A DNA stretch of 18,764 bases from an uncultured Prevotella sp. (lineage in GTDB: Bacteria; Bacteroidota; Bacteroidia; Bacteroidales; Bacteroidaceae): NCBI GenBank assembly GCA_937901345.1, contig CALCHM010000010.1, forward strand, positions 1-18,764, in the 5' to 3' direction. The position numbers and the translations under genes were made by a program. The notes under the pieces were generated by a model. That model worked only from the letters and a program-made list of their open reading frames with translations, ran no database searches and was not told the origin of the DNA. Below, one piece after another: positions 1 through 6,121 of this stretch; the stretch's first letter is position 1; each line of letters opens with the position of its first letter.

Positions 1-904
1 TAACTCTGAAGCGGCAGGTGCTGTAAATCAAGCGGTAGGTGAAGCGCTTTCGAATTATCTTGAGGAGAATCCCAAGCAGGCAAAGTTGATTGTTGATAAG
101 GTTATTCTTGCAGCAACAGCGCGTGTGGCGGCTCGTAAGGCTCGTGAAAGCGTGCAACGTAAGAGTCCTTTGGGAGGCGGTGGTTTGCCAGGTAAGTTGG
201 CCGATTGTTCTTCTCGTAAACCAGAACAATGTGAACTCTTCCTTGTCGAAGGAGACTCAGCAGGTGGTTCAGCAAAGTCAGGACGTAGTCGTGCAACACA
301 AGCGATTCTTCCCCTCCGTGGTAAGATTTTGAATGTAGAAAAGTCGATGTGGCACAAGGCGTTTGAGAGTGATGAAGTGAATAATATCATTACAGCGCTG
401 GGTATCCGCTTCGGCGTCGATGGTGAAGATTCCAAGGAGGCAAATATCGAAAAATTGCGTTATCATAAGGTGATAATCATGGCCGATGCCGACGTTGACG
501 GTCACCATATTGAAACGCTCGTGATGACGCTGTTCTATCGCTATTTCCCACAACTTATCCGTGCGGGTCACTTGTATTTGGCAATGCCTCCGCTCTATCG
601 TTGTAAGAAGGGTAAGATAGATAAGTATTGTTATACGGATGAAGAACGTGATGCTTTCATTCGTGAGTATGGTGATGGTAATGAAAATTCTATCACACTT
701 CAGCGCTATAAAGGTCTTGGTGAAATGAATCCTGAGCAACTTTGGGAAACAACTATGGACCCTGAGCGTCGTATGCTCAAGCAAATAACAATTGAAAATG
801 CTGCTGAAGCAGACTATATCTTCTCTATGCTCATGGGGGAAGATGTGGGTCCGCGTCGCGACTTCATTGAAGCAAATGCAGCTTACGCAGAAATTGATGC
901 GTAA
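1..904 (+). CDS. gyrB: DNA gyrase subunit B, C-terminal part (5' end outside window)
   Basis: This is the ATPase subunit of DNA gyrase, which with GyrA introduces negative supercoils. The frame is open from base 2, so the gene enters from the left and only about 300 C-terminal codons are present. The TOPRIM domain is clear: the EGDSAGG motif (Glu codon at 248-250) and the metal-binding DADVDG acidic cluster (from 484). The GyrB tail follows, with QRYKGLGEMNPEQLW and then LMGEDVGPRRDFI. The roughly 165-residue insertion found after TOPRIM in enterobacterial GyrB is absent, as is usual outside proteobacteria. ParE is the alternative, but the YKGLGEMN and MGEDVGPRR context fits GyrB better. The stop is TAA at 902-904. 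The next gene is on the same strand 175 bp later, after a hairpin and repeats, so it is probably a separate transcript. Confidence 0.96.
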   Translation, partial: NSEAAGAVNQAVGEALSNYLEENPKQAKLIVDKVILAATARVAARKARESVQRKSPLGGGGLPGKLADCSSRKPEQCELFLVEGDSAGGSAKSGRSRATQAILPLRGKILNVEKSMWHKAFESDEVNNIITALGIRFGVDGEDSKEANIEKLRYHKVIIMADADVDGHHIETLVMTLFYRYFPQLIRAGHLYLAMPPLYRCKKGKIDKYCYTDEERDAFIREYGDGNENSITLQRYKGLGEMNPEQLWETTMDPERRMLKQITIENAAEADYIFSMLMGEDVGPRRDFIEANAAYAEIDA

Positions 905-919
905 GGGATTTTTTAGGTG

Positions 920-979
920 GGAGGTTTTAAGGTTATAAGGTTTTATGCCTTGTAGGCTTAAAACCTCCTTGGTTTTTGG
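920..979 (+). terminator. Candidate intrinsic terminator downstream of gyrB
   Basis: A perfect 12-bp inverted repeat lies 15 bp after the gyrB stop: GGAGGTTTTAAG at 920-931 and CTTAAAACCTCC at 957-968, with a 25-nt loop and then TTGGTTTTT. The T tract is interrupted and the loop is long, so efficiency is uncertain. The left arm is part of a degenerate 'AAGGTT' repeat, so the hairpin may be a by-product of the repeat. Confidence 0.5.
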
Positions 980-985
980 GAGAAA

Positions 986-1038
986 TCTAGATATTCTAGG
1001 CGTTCTAGGTGCTCTAGATTTTCGTGCCGGATGGTTTC
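986..1038. repeat. Four 9-bp direct repeats (TCTAGnnnn) followed by a shared intergenic word
   Basis: Units start at 986, 995, 1004 and 1013, each TCTAG plus four variable bases. They are followed by GCCGGATGGTTTC at 1026-1038 and then a pyrimidine-rich CTTTCTCCTTT repeat up to the next start codon. The block 1013-1045 closely resembles 2373-2405 downstream of the next gene, so the two are copies of one dispersed intergenic element. Confidence 0.8.
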
Positions 1039-1079
1039 ATCTTTCTCCTTTCTCCTTTCATCTTTCTCCTCTCTAATCT

Positions 1080-2312
1080 ATGGTTCTTAATTACATTTGG
1101 ATCGCCTTTTTTCTGATAGCCTTTACCATTGCTGTGGTGAAGTTGGTGTTCTTGGGAGACACTGAGGTGTTTCCTGCGATAATCAATTCTACGTTTGAAA
1201 CCTCAAAGACGGCATTTGAAATATCTCTGGGTTTAACAGGGGTGCTTTCGTTGTGGCTCGGGGTGATGAAGATTGGTGAAAAGGGTGGTGTTGTGGATAT
1301 TCTGGCAAGGTGGTTGAGTCCTGTGTTTTGTAAATTGTTCCCAGAAGTTCCTAAAGGTCATCCTGTTGTTGGTAACATCTTTATGAACATCTCAGCGAAT
1401 ATGTTGGGACTTGATAATGCAGCGACACCACTAGGTCTGAAGGCCATGGAGCGCCTGCAAGATCTAAATGAAAAGAAAGATACAGCCACGAATAGTATGA
1501 TTATGTTTCTAGTAATCAATACTTCAGGTCTTACAATTATTCCTGTAAGCATCATGGTGTATCGTGCACAAATGGGGGCGGCAAATCCTACGGATATTTT
1601 TGTGCCTATTTTGTTGGCAACCTTCGTCTCTACCCTTGCAGGTGTCATTGTAACGAGTTTGTTTCAGCGTATCAATCTTCTCGATCGCACGCTTCTGTTC
1701 GTGTTAGGAGGAATGTCTGTTGCTGTTGCGGCCTTGATTTGGGGATTTAGTCAGATGGACTCTGTGATGATGAACCTTGTGGGAACGACAACAGCAAACG
1801 TTTTGCTCTTGAGTATCATTATCGCCTTTATCCTGTGTGCGATGCGCCGCAGCGTTAATGTTTATGATGCCTTTGTTGAAGGAGCTAAAGATGGGTTCAA
1901 TACTGCTGTTCGCATCATTCCCTTTTTGGTAGCTATGTTAGTTGGTATTGGCGTCTTTCGCGCTTCAGGGGCTATGACTTGGTTGATTGATGGCGTAACG
2001 TGGTTGATTCATTCTCTCGGTTTTAATGCTGATTGGGTTGGAGCGTTGCCCACAGCTTTGATGAAACCTCTAAGCGGAAGCGGTGCGCGCGGAATGATGG
2101 TTGACGCAATGACCACTTACGGTGCAGACTCCTTCGTTGGGCGACTTTCGTGTATCTTCCAAGGAAGCACAGATACCACCTTCTATGTTCTTGCCGTTTA
2201 TTTCGGTAGTGTGGGTATTCGTTATACCCGCCATGCTGTGACTTGTGGGTTGTTAGCAGACCTTTGCGGAATTATTGCTGCGATAGGTGTTTGCTATCTT
2301 TTCTTTGGATAG
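1080..2312 (+). CDS. Fused SpmA-SpmB-like membrane protein (nucleoside-recognition GATE domains)
   Basis: This 410-residue multi-pass inner-membrane protein joins the two halves that are separate SpmA and SpmB proteins in spore formers. The SpmA-type signature GLDNAATPLGLKAMERL is at about residues 110-126. The SpmB-type half runs from about 260 to the end, with LPTALMKPLSGSGARGMM at 323-340 and QGSTDTTFYVLAVYFGS at about 361-377. Both halves belong to the nucleoside-recognition (GATE) superfamily. Bacteroidetes carry this fusion although they do not sporulate, so the role is not spore maturation; a transport or membrane-coupling job is likely but unproven. The ATG at 1080 directly follows the pyrimidine-rich repeat. 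No clear Shine-Dalgarno or TAnnTTTG box is seen; TAGATTTT at 1116-1121 of the preceding repeat region is at best a weak match. Confidence 0.9.
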   Translation: MVLNYIWIAFFLIAFTIAVVKLVFLGDTEVFPAIINSTFETSKTAFEISLGLTGVLSLWLGVMKIGEKGGVVDILARWLSPVFCKLFPEVPKGHPVVGNIFMNISANMLGLDNAATPLGLKAMERLQDLNEKKDTATNSMIMFLVINTSGLTIIPVSIMVYRAQMGAANPTDIFVPILLATFVSTLAGVIVTSLFQRINLLDRTLLFVLGGMSVAVAALIWGFSQMDSVMMNLVGTTTANVLLLSIIIAFILCAMRRSVNVYDAFVEGAKDGFNTAVRIIPFLVAMLVGIGVFRASGAMTWLIDGVTWLIHSLGFNADWVGALPTALMKPLSGSGARGMMVDAMTTYGADSFVGRLSCIFQGSTDTTFYVLAVYFGSVGIRYTRHAVTCGLLADLCGIIAAIGVCYLFFG

Positions 2313-2318
2313 ATTTGA

Positions 2319-2398
2319 GGTAGATATTCTAGATTTTCTAGATGAACTAGATGTTCTAGATACTCTAGATGTTCTAGATTGTCATTCCGGATGGTTTC
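2319..2398. repeat. Tandem 9-bp TCTAGATnn repeats plus CATTCCGGATGGTTTC word
   Basis: Six clear 9-bp units with the core CTAGAT run from 2328 to 2381 (starts at 2328, 2337, 2346, 2355, 2364, 2373), with a weaker unit just before. The array begins a few bases after the stop codon at 2310-2312. It is followed by CATTCCGGATGGTTTC at 2383-2398. The rest of the gap to 2531 is GC-rich then pyrimidine-rich, with a weak GGCAAT (2471-2476) / ATTGCC (2490-2495) hairpin and no gene. Confidence 0.85.
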
Positions 2399-2531
2399 TC
2401 CTTTAATCCCGCTTTGCGGTCTTTTCCTCCTTATTCGCTGACGCTCATCAAGCTTCGCAAGTCGCACCTCGGCAATTCAAGCAAGTTTTATTGCCCTCGG
2501 TTTGGCGTCGGTTCTCCTTTTTCCTTTCCCC

Positions 2532-2996
2532 TTAATTCTTCACCGCTTTAAGCACTTGTTGCGCATGCGTCTTGGTGTTGATTTGCTTGGGGGTAAAGAT
2601 GTGGGTGATGGTGCCCGTTTCGTCGGCTATGAAGGTGGTGCGAAGGGTGCCCATGTACTTGCGTCCGCACATTGATTTTTCGCCCCATGTGCCAAAGATT
2701 TCATGTAGGCGGAGGTCGGTGTCGGCAATGAGGGTGAAGGGTAGGGCGTTTTTCTCAATAAACTTCTGATGCGAAGCCGCCGAGTTGCTACTCACGCCGA
2801 TGACGTTGTAACCGAGTGCCGCAAGTTCGTGATAGTCGTCACGAAGACTACATGCTTGCGCCGTGCACCCCGATGTGTTATCCTTGGGGTAGAAATAAAT
2901 CACGAGTTTCTGACCACTAAATTGTGCGCGTGTCACTTCTGCTCCCGCTTCGTTCATGCCGAATACTTCGGGAATTTTATCTCCAATGTTTAGCAT
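2532..2996 (-). CDS. bcp: Thioredoxin-dependent peroxiredoxin, BCP/PrxQ subfamily
   Basis: This peroxidase reduces H2O2 and organic or lipid hydroperoxides in the cytoplasm using thioredoxin-type donors. With the start chosen here it is 154 residues, the usual length for the subfamily. The motif YFYPKDNTSGCTAQACSLRD carries the peroxidatic Cys44 and, five residues on, Cys49. That spacing is the PrxQ resolving-cysteine arrangement of E. coli BCP. A third cysteine (Cys110, in EKSMCGRKYMG) is not needed for the family mechanism. The open frame runs back to 3059, but those extra 21 codons overlap the promoter, so ATG at 2994-2996 (MLNIGDKIPEV) is the likely start. A pyrimidine-rich repeat (about 2511-2531) abuts the stop codon. 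Confidence 0.95.
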   Translation of the reverse strand: MLNIGDKIPEVFGMNEAGAEVTRAQFSGQKLVIYFYPKDNTSGCTAQACSLRDDYHELAALGYNVIGVSSNSAASHQKFIEKNALPFTLIADTDLRLHEIFGTWGEKSMCGRKYMGTLRTTFIADETGTITHIFTPKQINTKTHAQQVLKAVKN

Positions 2997-3028
2997 ATCA
3001 ATTTCTATTTTTTTCTTGTTATCTGATG

Positions 3029-3060
3029 CAAAGGTAAGCAGGGATTTTGGATTCTGCAAA
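3029..3060 (-). promoter_or_regulatory. Bacteroidetes-type sigma promoter for the peroxiredoxin gene
   Basis: Read on the - strand, the -33 box TTTG (3060-3057) is followed after exactly 20 bases by TACCTTTG (3036-3029). This matches the known Bacteroidetes primary-sigma consensus TTTG, 19-21 bases, TAnnTTTG. Transcription would start near 3022, giving a leader of about 25 nt before the ATG at 2996. It is the best promoter match I found in the window and argues against the longer N-terminal reading. Confidence 0.75.
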
Positions 3061-3091
3061 CATATAAAAATTATGGATGTATAGGGTTTGT

Positions 3092-3409
3092 CTATAAAGG
3101 GAGGATAATCAAGGTGGGGATGCTATGTGCGCGTCGACCTTGATTAACCACGAAAAGATGGAATTTGAGAGGAAACAAAAAAGGACGCACAAACGGTGCG
3201 CCCATAATGTTCAAACAAAAATCGCAATAAATTCTTTTAGGAGTTACAGTAGCAAGAGTTTTATAATTAGCCTCTATAAAAACTCTATAGGGTAAATTTT
3301 TATTATCTACTAAATAATAAATTCTTTTCTCTGTATCTGATAGTTTATCAAAGGTTTCAAAATCATCAAAAGAATGAAGAATTTCCCAATCTTTTGTAAT
3401 CATTTTCAT
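3092..3409 (-). CDS. Small unknown protein, 105 codons; 3' end doubtful
   Basis: I do not recognise the family. The first 65 or so residues look like a normal soluble small protein rich in Asp, Lys and aromatic residues (MKMITKDWEILHSFDDFETF at the start) and are AT-rich in codon use. The last 35 codons differ in composition. They are read straight through a strong terminator-like hairpin at 3177-3203, so the annotated C-terminus may be an artefact of a frameshift or a fused junction. A TGA lies in another frame at 3213-3211, just before that hairpin. The start is one base after the stop of the upstream 97-codon gene, so the two are translationally coupled. The function is unknown; an immunity or accessory role is only a guess from the context. 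Confidence 0.5.
   Translation of the reverse strand: MKMITKDWEILHSFDDFETFDKLSDTEKRIYYLVDNKNLPYRVFIEANYKTLATVTPKRIYCDFCLNIMGAPFVRPFLFPLKFHLFVVNQGRRAHSIPTLIILPL
3177..3203 (-). terminator. Intrinsic terminator lying inside an annotated reading frame
   Basis: On the - strand GGGCGCAC (3203-3196) pairs with GTGCGTCC (3190-3183), an 8-bp stem with one G-U pair and a 5-nt CGTTT loop. Six Ts follow at 3182-3177. This is a textbook Rho-independent shape, but it falls at about codons 70-78 of the 105-codon frame, which suggests the true gene ended just before it. Confidence 0.6.
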
Positions 3410-3410
3410 T

Positions 3411-3704
3411 TTAAATGATTGCTAATATAAATAATACTAAAGTAATTAATGGCCAAATAATACAAAATATCCAAATATTAATTTCATTATATGTCATATT
3501 GATATAATTAGCTATTAATATCAAATAATTTACACATAATGTAAATAGTTGATCTATTTTATTATTTGGAATTGTTGTATAAATCTTTGTTTTAGTGTTT
3601 AAATACTTCCAGACTTTAATTCTAATATTTTTAAATATTAAAATCAAAATCAATATAGGGATTAATATTATCCCTGACAACAGTATTATTACAATCTTTT
3701 TCAT
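3411..3704 (-). CDS. Small two-helix membrane protein of unknown function
   Basis: This 97-residue, strongly hydrophobic protein has no recognised family. An N-terminal membrane segment spans about residues 4-24 (IVIILLSGIILIPILILILI). A polar middle rich in Lys, Asn and Thr follows, with a moderately hydrophobic stretch at about 50-66. A C-terminal membrane segment at about 77-97 ends directly at the stop. The gene is very AT-rich compared with its chromosomal neighbours, which together with the adjacent gene remnant suggests acquired DNA. It overlaps nothing, and the next gene starts one base after its TAA, so both are probably made from one message. It could be an immunity protein or a small membrane toxin, but nothing in the sequence decides this. 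Confidence 0.6.
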   Translation of the reverse strand: MKKIVIILLSGIILIPILILILIFKNIRIKVWKYLNTKTKIYTTIPNNKIDQLFTLCVNYLILIANYINMTYNEINIWIFCIIWPLITLVLFILAII

Positions 3705-3754
3705 TTCGTAATAAATAATACGGTAAAAAAAACAACATTACTATATAACCCATA

Positions 3755-3922
3755 TTAATCAATTGTAAACGCTTCGTAATCAGGTTGTTTTAATTTATGT
3801 ACTACTGTAAAAGGATTACCTCTTATTAACTCGAGTATTTCTAAATTTTTAATAAAGGGTAAATGTTTTGTTCCCCAAGGCCATAAAGATCTAAAATCAT
3901 CTTTAAAATGAGTTGTACTCTG
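3755..3922 (-). pseudogene. C-terminal remnant of an unknown gene, start lost
   Basis: A frame of 55 codons is open on the - strand from an in-frame stop at 3925-3923 to TAA at 3757-3755 and has no ATG. The product reads like a protein C-terminus (DDFRSLWPWGTKHLPFIK near its start, KLKQPDYEAFTID at its end). Its first few codons are already inside the GTACTCTG repeat that follows fmt, so the rest of the gene appears to have been cut off at that repeat. It is too short to assign to a family. It sits 50 bp upstream of the 97-codon gene on the same strand, as an end fragment of a larger gene followed by its small partner would. Confidence 0.45.
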
Positions 3923-3945
3923 TTAGTTGTACTCTGTACTCTAAA
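3911..3945. repeat. GTACTCTG-type 7-bp direct repeats after fmt
   Basis: The sequence is built from 7-bp words (GTTGTAC, TCTGTTA, GTTGTAC, TCTGTAC, TCTAAAA) and ends two bases before the fmt stop codon. The same words in the same orientation follow the ClC gene and smpB. It is also the boundary of the AT-rich island. Confidence 0.8.
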
Positions 3946-3947
3946 AA

Positions 3948-4916
3948 TCATTCCACCTTCATGTCTCCATCCGCCTTAAATCCGCGTAGGAAGTCGGTGA
4001 TGGCCATGCGCTTTTTGCCTGCCAATTGGATTTGGCGTAGGTGGAGGTAGCCATCGGTGAGGGCCACTTTGAGGAAGGTCTTTCCGTCGGTGTGGAGGGA
4101 TCCGAGGGGATGTTGGTGGGAGGTGAATTCCTTTTCGGTTTCATACACCTTGAGCACCTGCGTTTTGCCCGCCGTGGTGAGTTCCGTCCATGCGGCGGGG
4201 TAGGGTGAGAGTCCGCGTACGAAGTCGTAGCAACGCTTTACGCCCGCTTGCCAATTGATGCGGCACGTTTCCTTAAAGATTTTGGGTGCAGGGCGGAGTT
4301 CCCCACAGGGTGCCATTTCCTCTTGCGGAATGGGGCGAACGGTGCCCGCCAGGATGTTGTCCACGGTTTCCGTCACGAGCGTTCCACCGAGGCGCATGAG
4401 TTTGTCGTATACGATTTCTACGTTGTCCGTATCGGCAATAGGCACACGCACTTGCTGGATGACGTTGCCCGTGTCAATCTCGTGTTGTAGGAAGAAGGTG
4501 GTAATGCCCGTTTCCGTATCGCCATTGATGACCGCCCAGTTGATGGGTGCCGCACCGCGATATTGGGGCAGGAGCGAGGCGTGGAGGTTGAAGGTGCCGA
4601 GGGGAGGCATGTTCCACACCACTTCGGGGAGCATGCGGAAGGCCACCACGATTTGGAGGTCGGCACGGAGTTCGCGAAGTTCGCTCACGAAGTCCTCATC
4701 CTTCAAGCGCTCGGGTTGGAGCACACGTAGGCCTTGCGACACGGCGTATTGCTTCACGGGCGAGGCTTGGAGTTCCGTTTGGTGGCGTCCAATGGGTTTG
4801 TCGGGCATGGTGACAACCGCCACCACGTTATAACCGCCCTCAACGAGGGCACGAAGGCTCTCCACGGCAAATTCGGGAGTGCCCATATAGATGATGCGTA
4901 GGTCTTGTTTGGTCAT
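3948..4916 (-). CDS. fmt: Methionyl-tRNA formyltransferase
   Basis: This enzyme transfers the formyl group of 10-formyl-THF to Met-tRNA(fMet) for translation initiation. It is 322 residues, close to the usual 310-330. The N-terminal formyltransferase domain starts with IIYMGTPEFAVESLRAL (8-24). The catalytic core is NLHASLLPQYRGAAPINWA, giving Asn110 and His112; Asp148 lies in HEIDTGNVI. These match E. coli N106, H108 and D144 with a constant offset of four. The C-terminal tRNA-binding domain follows from about residue 210. The ATG is 22 bp downstream of the stop of the DUF1016 nuclease gene, so the two may be co-transcribed. Related Bacteroidales genomes, as I recall, often place fmt directly after the ClC gene, which makes the nuclease an insertion. 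Confidence 0.97.
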   Translation of the reverse strand: MTKQDLRIIYMGTPEFAVESLRALVEGGYNVVAVVTMPDKPIGRHQTELQASPVKQYAVSQGLRVLQPERLKDEDFVSELRELRADLQIVVAFRMLPEVVWNMPPLGTFNLHASLLPQYRGAAPINWAVINGDTETGITTFFLQHEIDTGNVIQQVRVPIADTDNVEIVYDKLMRLGGTLVTETVDNILAGTVRPIPQEEMAPCGELRPAPKIFKETCRINWQAGVKRCYDFVRGLSPYPAAWTELTTAGKTQVLKVYETEKEFTSHQHPLGSLHTDGKTFLKVALTDGYLHLRQIQLAGKKRMAITDFLRGFKADGDMKVE

Positions 4917-4938
4917 TGTATAGGAGTTAGAAAATTGT

Positions 4939-6030
4939 CTATAACTCGTGACTTAGTTTCGCTTCGATTTCCTCAATTGTAGGAAGTGAGCCTTTGAAGT
5001 CTTTTGGCATAATGCGCTTCAACTCGTACTCAGAAATTCCTATAGGCAAAGATGTGCTTCCCAAAGCATATTCGGCCACTATGGAATCCTTAGTTTTGCA
5101 GATGAGCAACCCGATGGTGGGGTTATCAAATTCGGTCTTTAAATCCTTGTCAATGGCAGAAATATAGAATCCGAGTTGTCCCAAATGTTCAGGTTTGAAT
5201 CTTTCGACTTTTAATTCCACAACTACGTAACAACGCAATTTTAGATGATAGAATAATAAGTCAGCAAAGAATTCCTGTTTGCCTACTTGCAATCGATATT
5301 GCTGTCCTACATAAGCAAACCCGCTACCTAATTCCAACAAAAAACTTGTCAAGTTTGCGGTTAGTGCTGATTGAAGTTCACGCTCATCATAATCTTGCCG
5401 AATGGTCAAGAAATCAAAGTTGTATGGGTCCTTAAGCGTCTGTTGTGCTAAGTCGCTCATTGGTGTTGGCAACAGACGTGAAAAATTGGTGATAGCTTTC
5501 CCTTCACTTAGGTAGAGTTGAGCATCAAGAAAATTTAGCAGCATGGCACGACTCCAACCATTCTCAATGGTCTTATTCACATAGAATAATGCTTCGTCAA
5601 CCGTTTTACATTTGGTTATAATCTCCGTATGATGCCCCCAAGGAATGGAGAATATTGGCACTTGGGAATCGTGTCCAACTTGATGGTGGTAAGAATCGCT
5701 CAATTCGTCAATAACTTGTTGACGAATTATATCTGACTGATTATAAAGTTTATAGAATCTACAACAATACTTCAGATTGGTCACCGAGAATCCCTTCATG
5801 TCGGGAAATTCGCCCTTTAGGTCACGACTTAATGTCTCATAGAACTTGCTCCCCCATTGTGCTTCTGCTTTGTGCTCTTTAATATCACGTCCGAGGCGCC
5901 AATAAACCTTTAGCAACTCGGCATTCACCTTTACGGCTGCCTTTATTTGTTGGCGACGGATATAGAGTTTGATTTCTTTTACCCATTGCACATAGTCATT
6001 GCTCGTTAATATTGAAGATTGCTCGTTCAT
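4939..6030 (-). CDS. DUF1016 / YhcG-type PDDEXK nuclease family protein
   Basis: This 363-residue protein has the two-domain layout of the YhcG/DUF1016 family. The N-terminal DUF1016_N region is at about 10-190 (YVQWVKEIKLYIRRQQIKAA, then FPDMKGFSVTNLKYCCRFY). The C-terminal PDDEXK nuclease domain is at about 200-345. The candidate catalytic residues are intact: Asp257 in FFADLLFYH, Glu272 and Lys274 in VVVELKVERF, and Gln285 in HLGQLGFYI. The family's biological role is unsettled. Members are common in accessory regions beside restriction-modification or toxin-like genes, and a DNA-processing nuclease is the structural expectation. Here it sits alone between clc and fmt. The ATG at 6028-6030 is preceded by a 90-bp repeat-bearing gap. 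Confidence 0.88.
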   Translation of the reverse strand: MNEQSSILTSNDYVQWVKEIKLYIRRQQIKAAVKVNAELLKVYWRLGRDIKEHKAEAQWGSKFYETLSRDLKGEFPDMKGFSVTNLKYCCRFYKLYNQSDIIRQQVIDELSDSYHHQVGHDSQVPIFSIPWGHHTEIITKCKTVDEALFYVNKTIENGWSRAMLLNFLDAQLYLSEGKAITNFSRLLPTPMSDLAQQTLKDPYNFDFLTIRQDYDERELQSALTANLTSFLLELGSGFAYVGQQYRLQVGKQEFFADLLFYHLKLRCYVVVELKVERFKPEHLGQLGFYISAIDKDLKTEFDNPTIGLLICKTKDSIVAEYALGSTSLPIGISEYELKRIMPKDFKGSLPTIEEIEAKLSHEL

Positions 6031-6070
6031 ATATTTACTTTCTTTTCAAAAAACACAGAATTTAGGATTT

Positions 6071-6119
6071 CCATTCCGGACGGTAGTTGTACTCTGTACT
6101 CTGTTATCTGTACTCTAAA
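6071..6119. repeat. CATTCCGGACGG word and GTACTCTG repeats after the ClC gene
   Basis: CCATTCCGGACGG at 6071-6083 is followed by repeats of GTACTCTG (from about 6089) that end two bases before the ClC stop codon at 6122. The combination matches the words found after fmt, smpB, SpmAB and gyrB. No hairpin with a T tract is seen. Confidence 0.75.
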
Positions 6120-6121
6120 TT

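Noticed and set aside
2471..2495. GGCAAT/ATTGCC hairpin between SpmAB and bcp
   Set aside because: Six base pairs with a 13-nt loop and no T tract on either strand is too weak to name a function.
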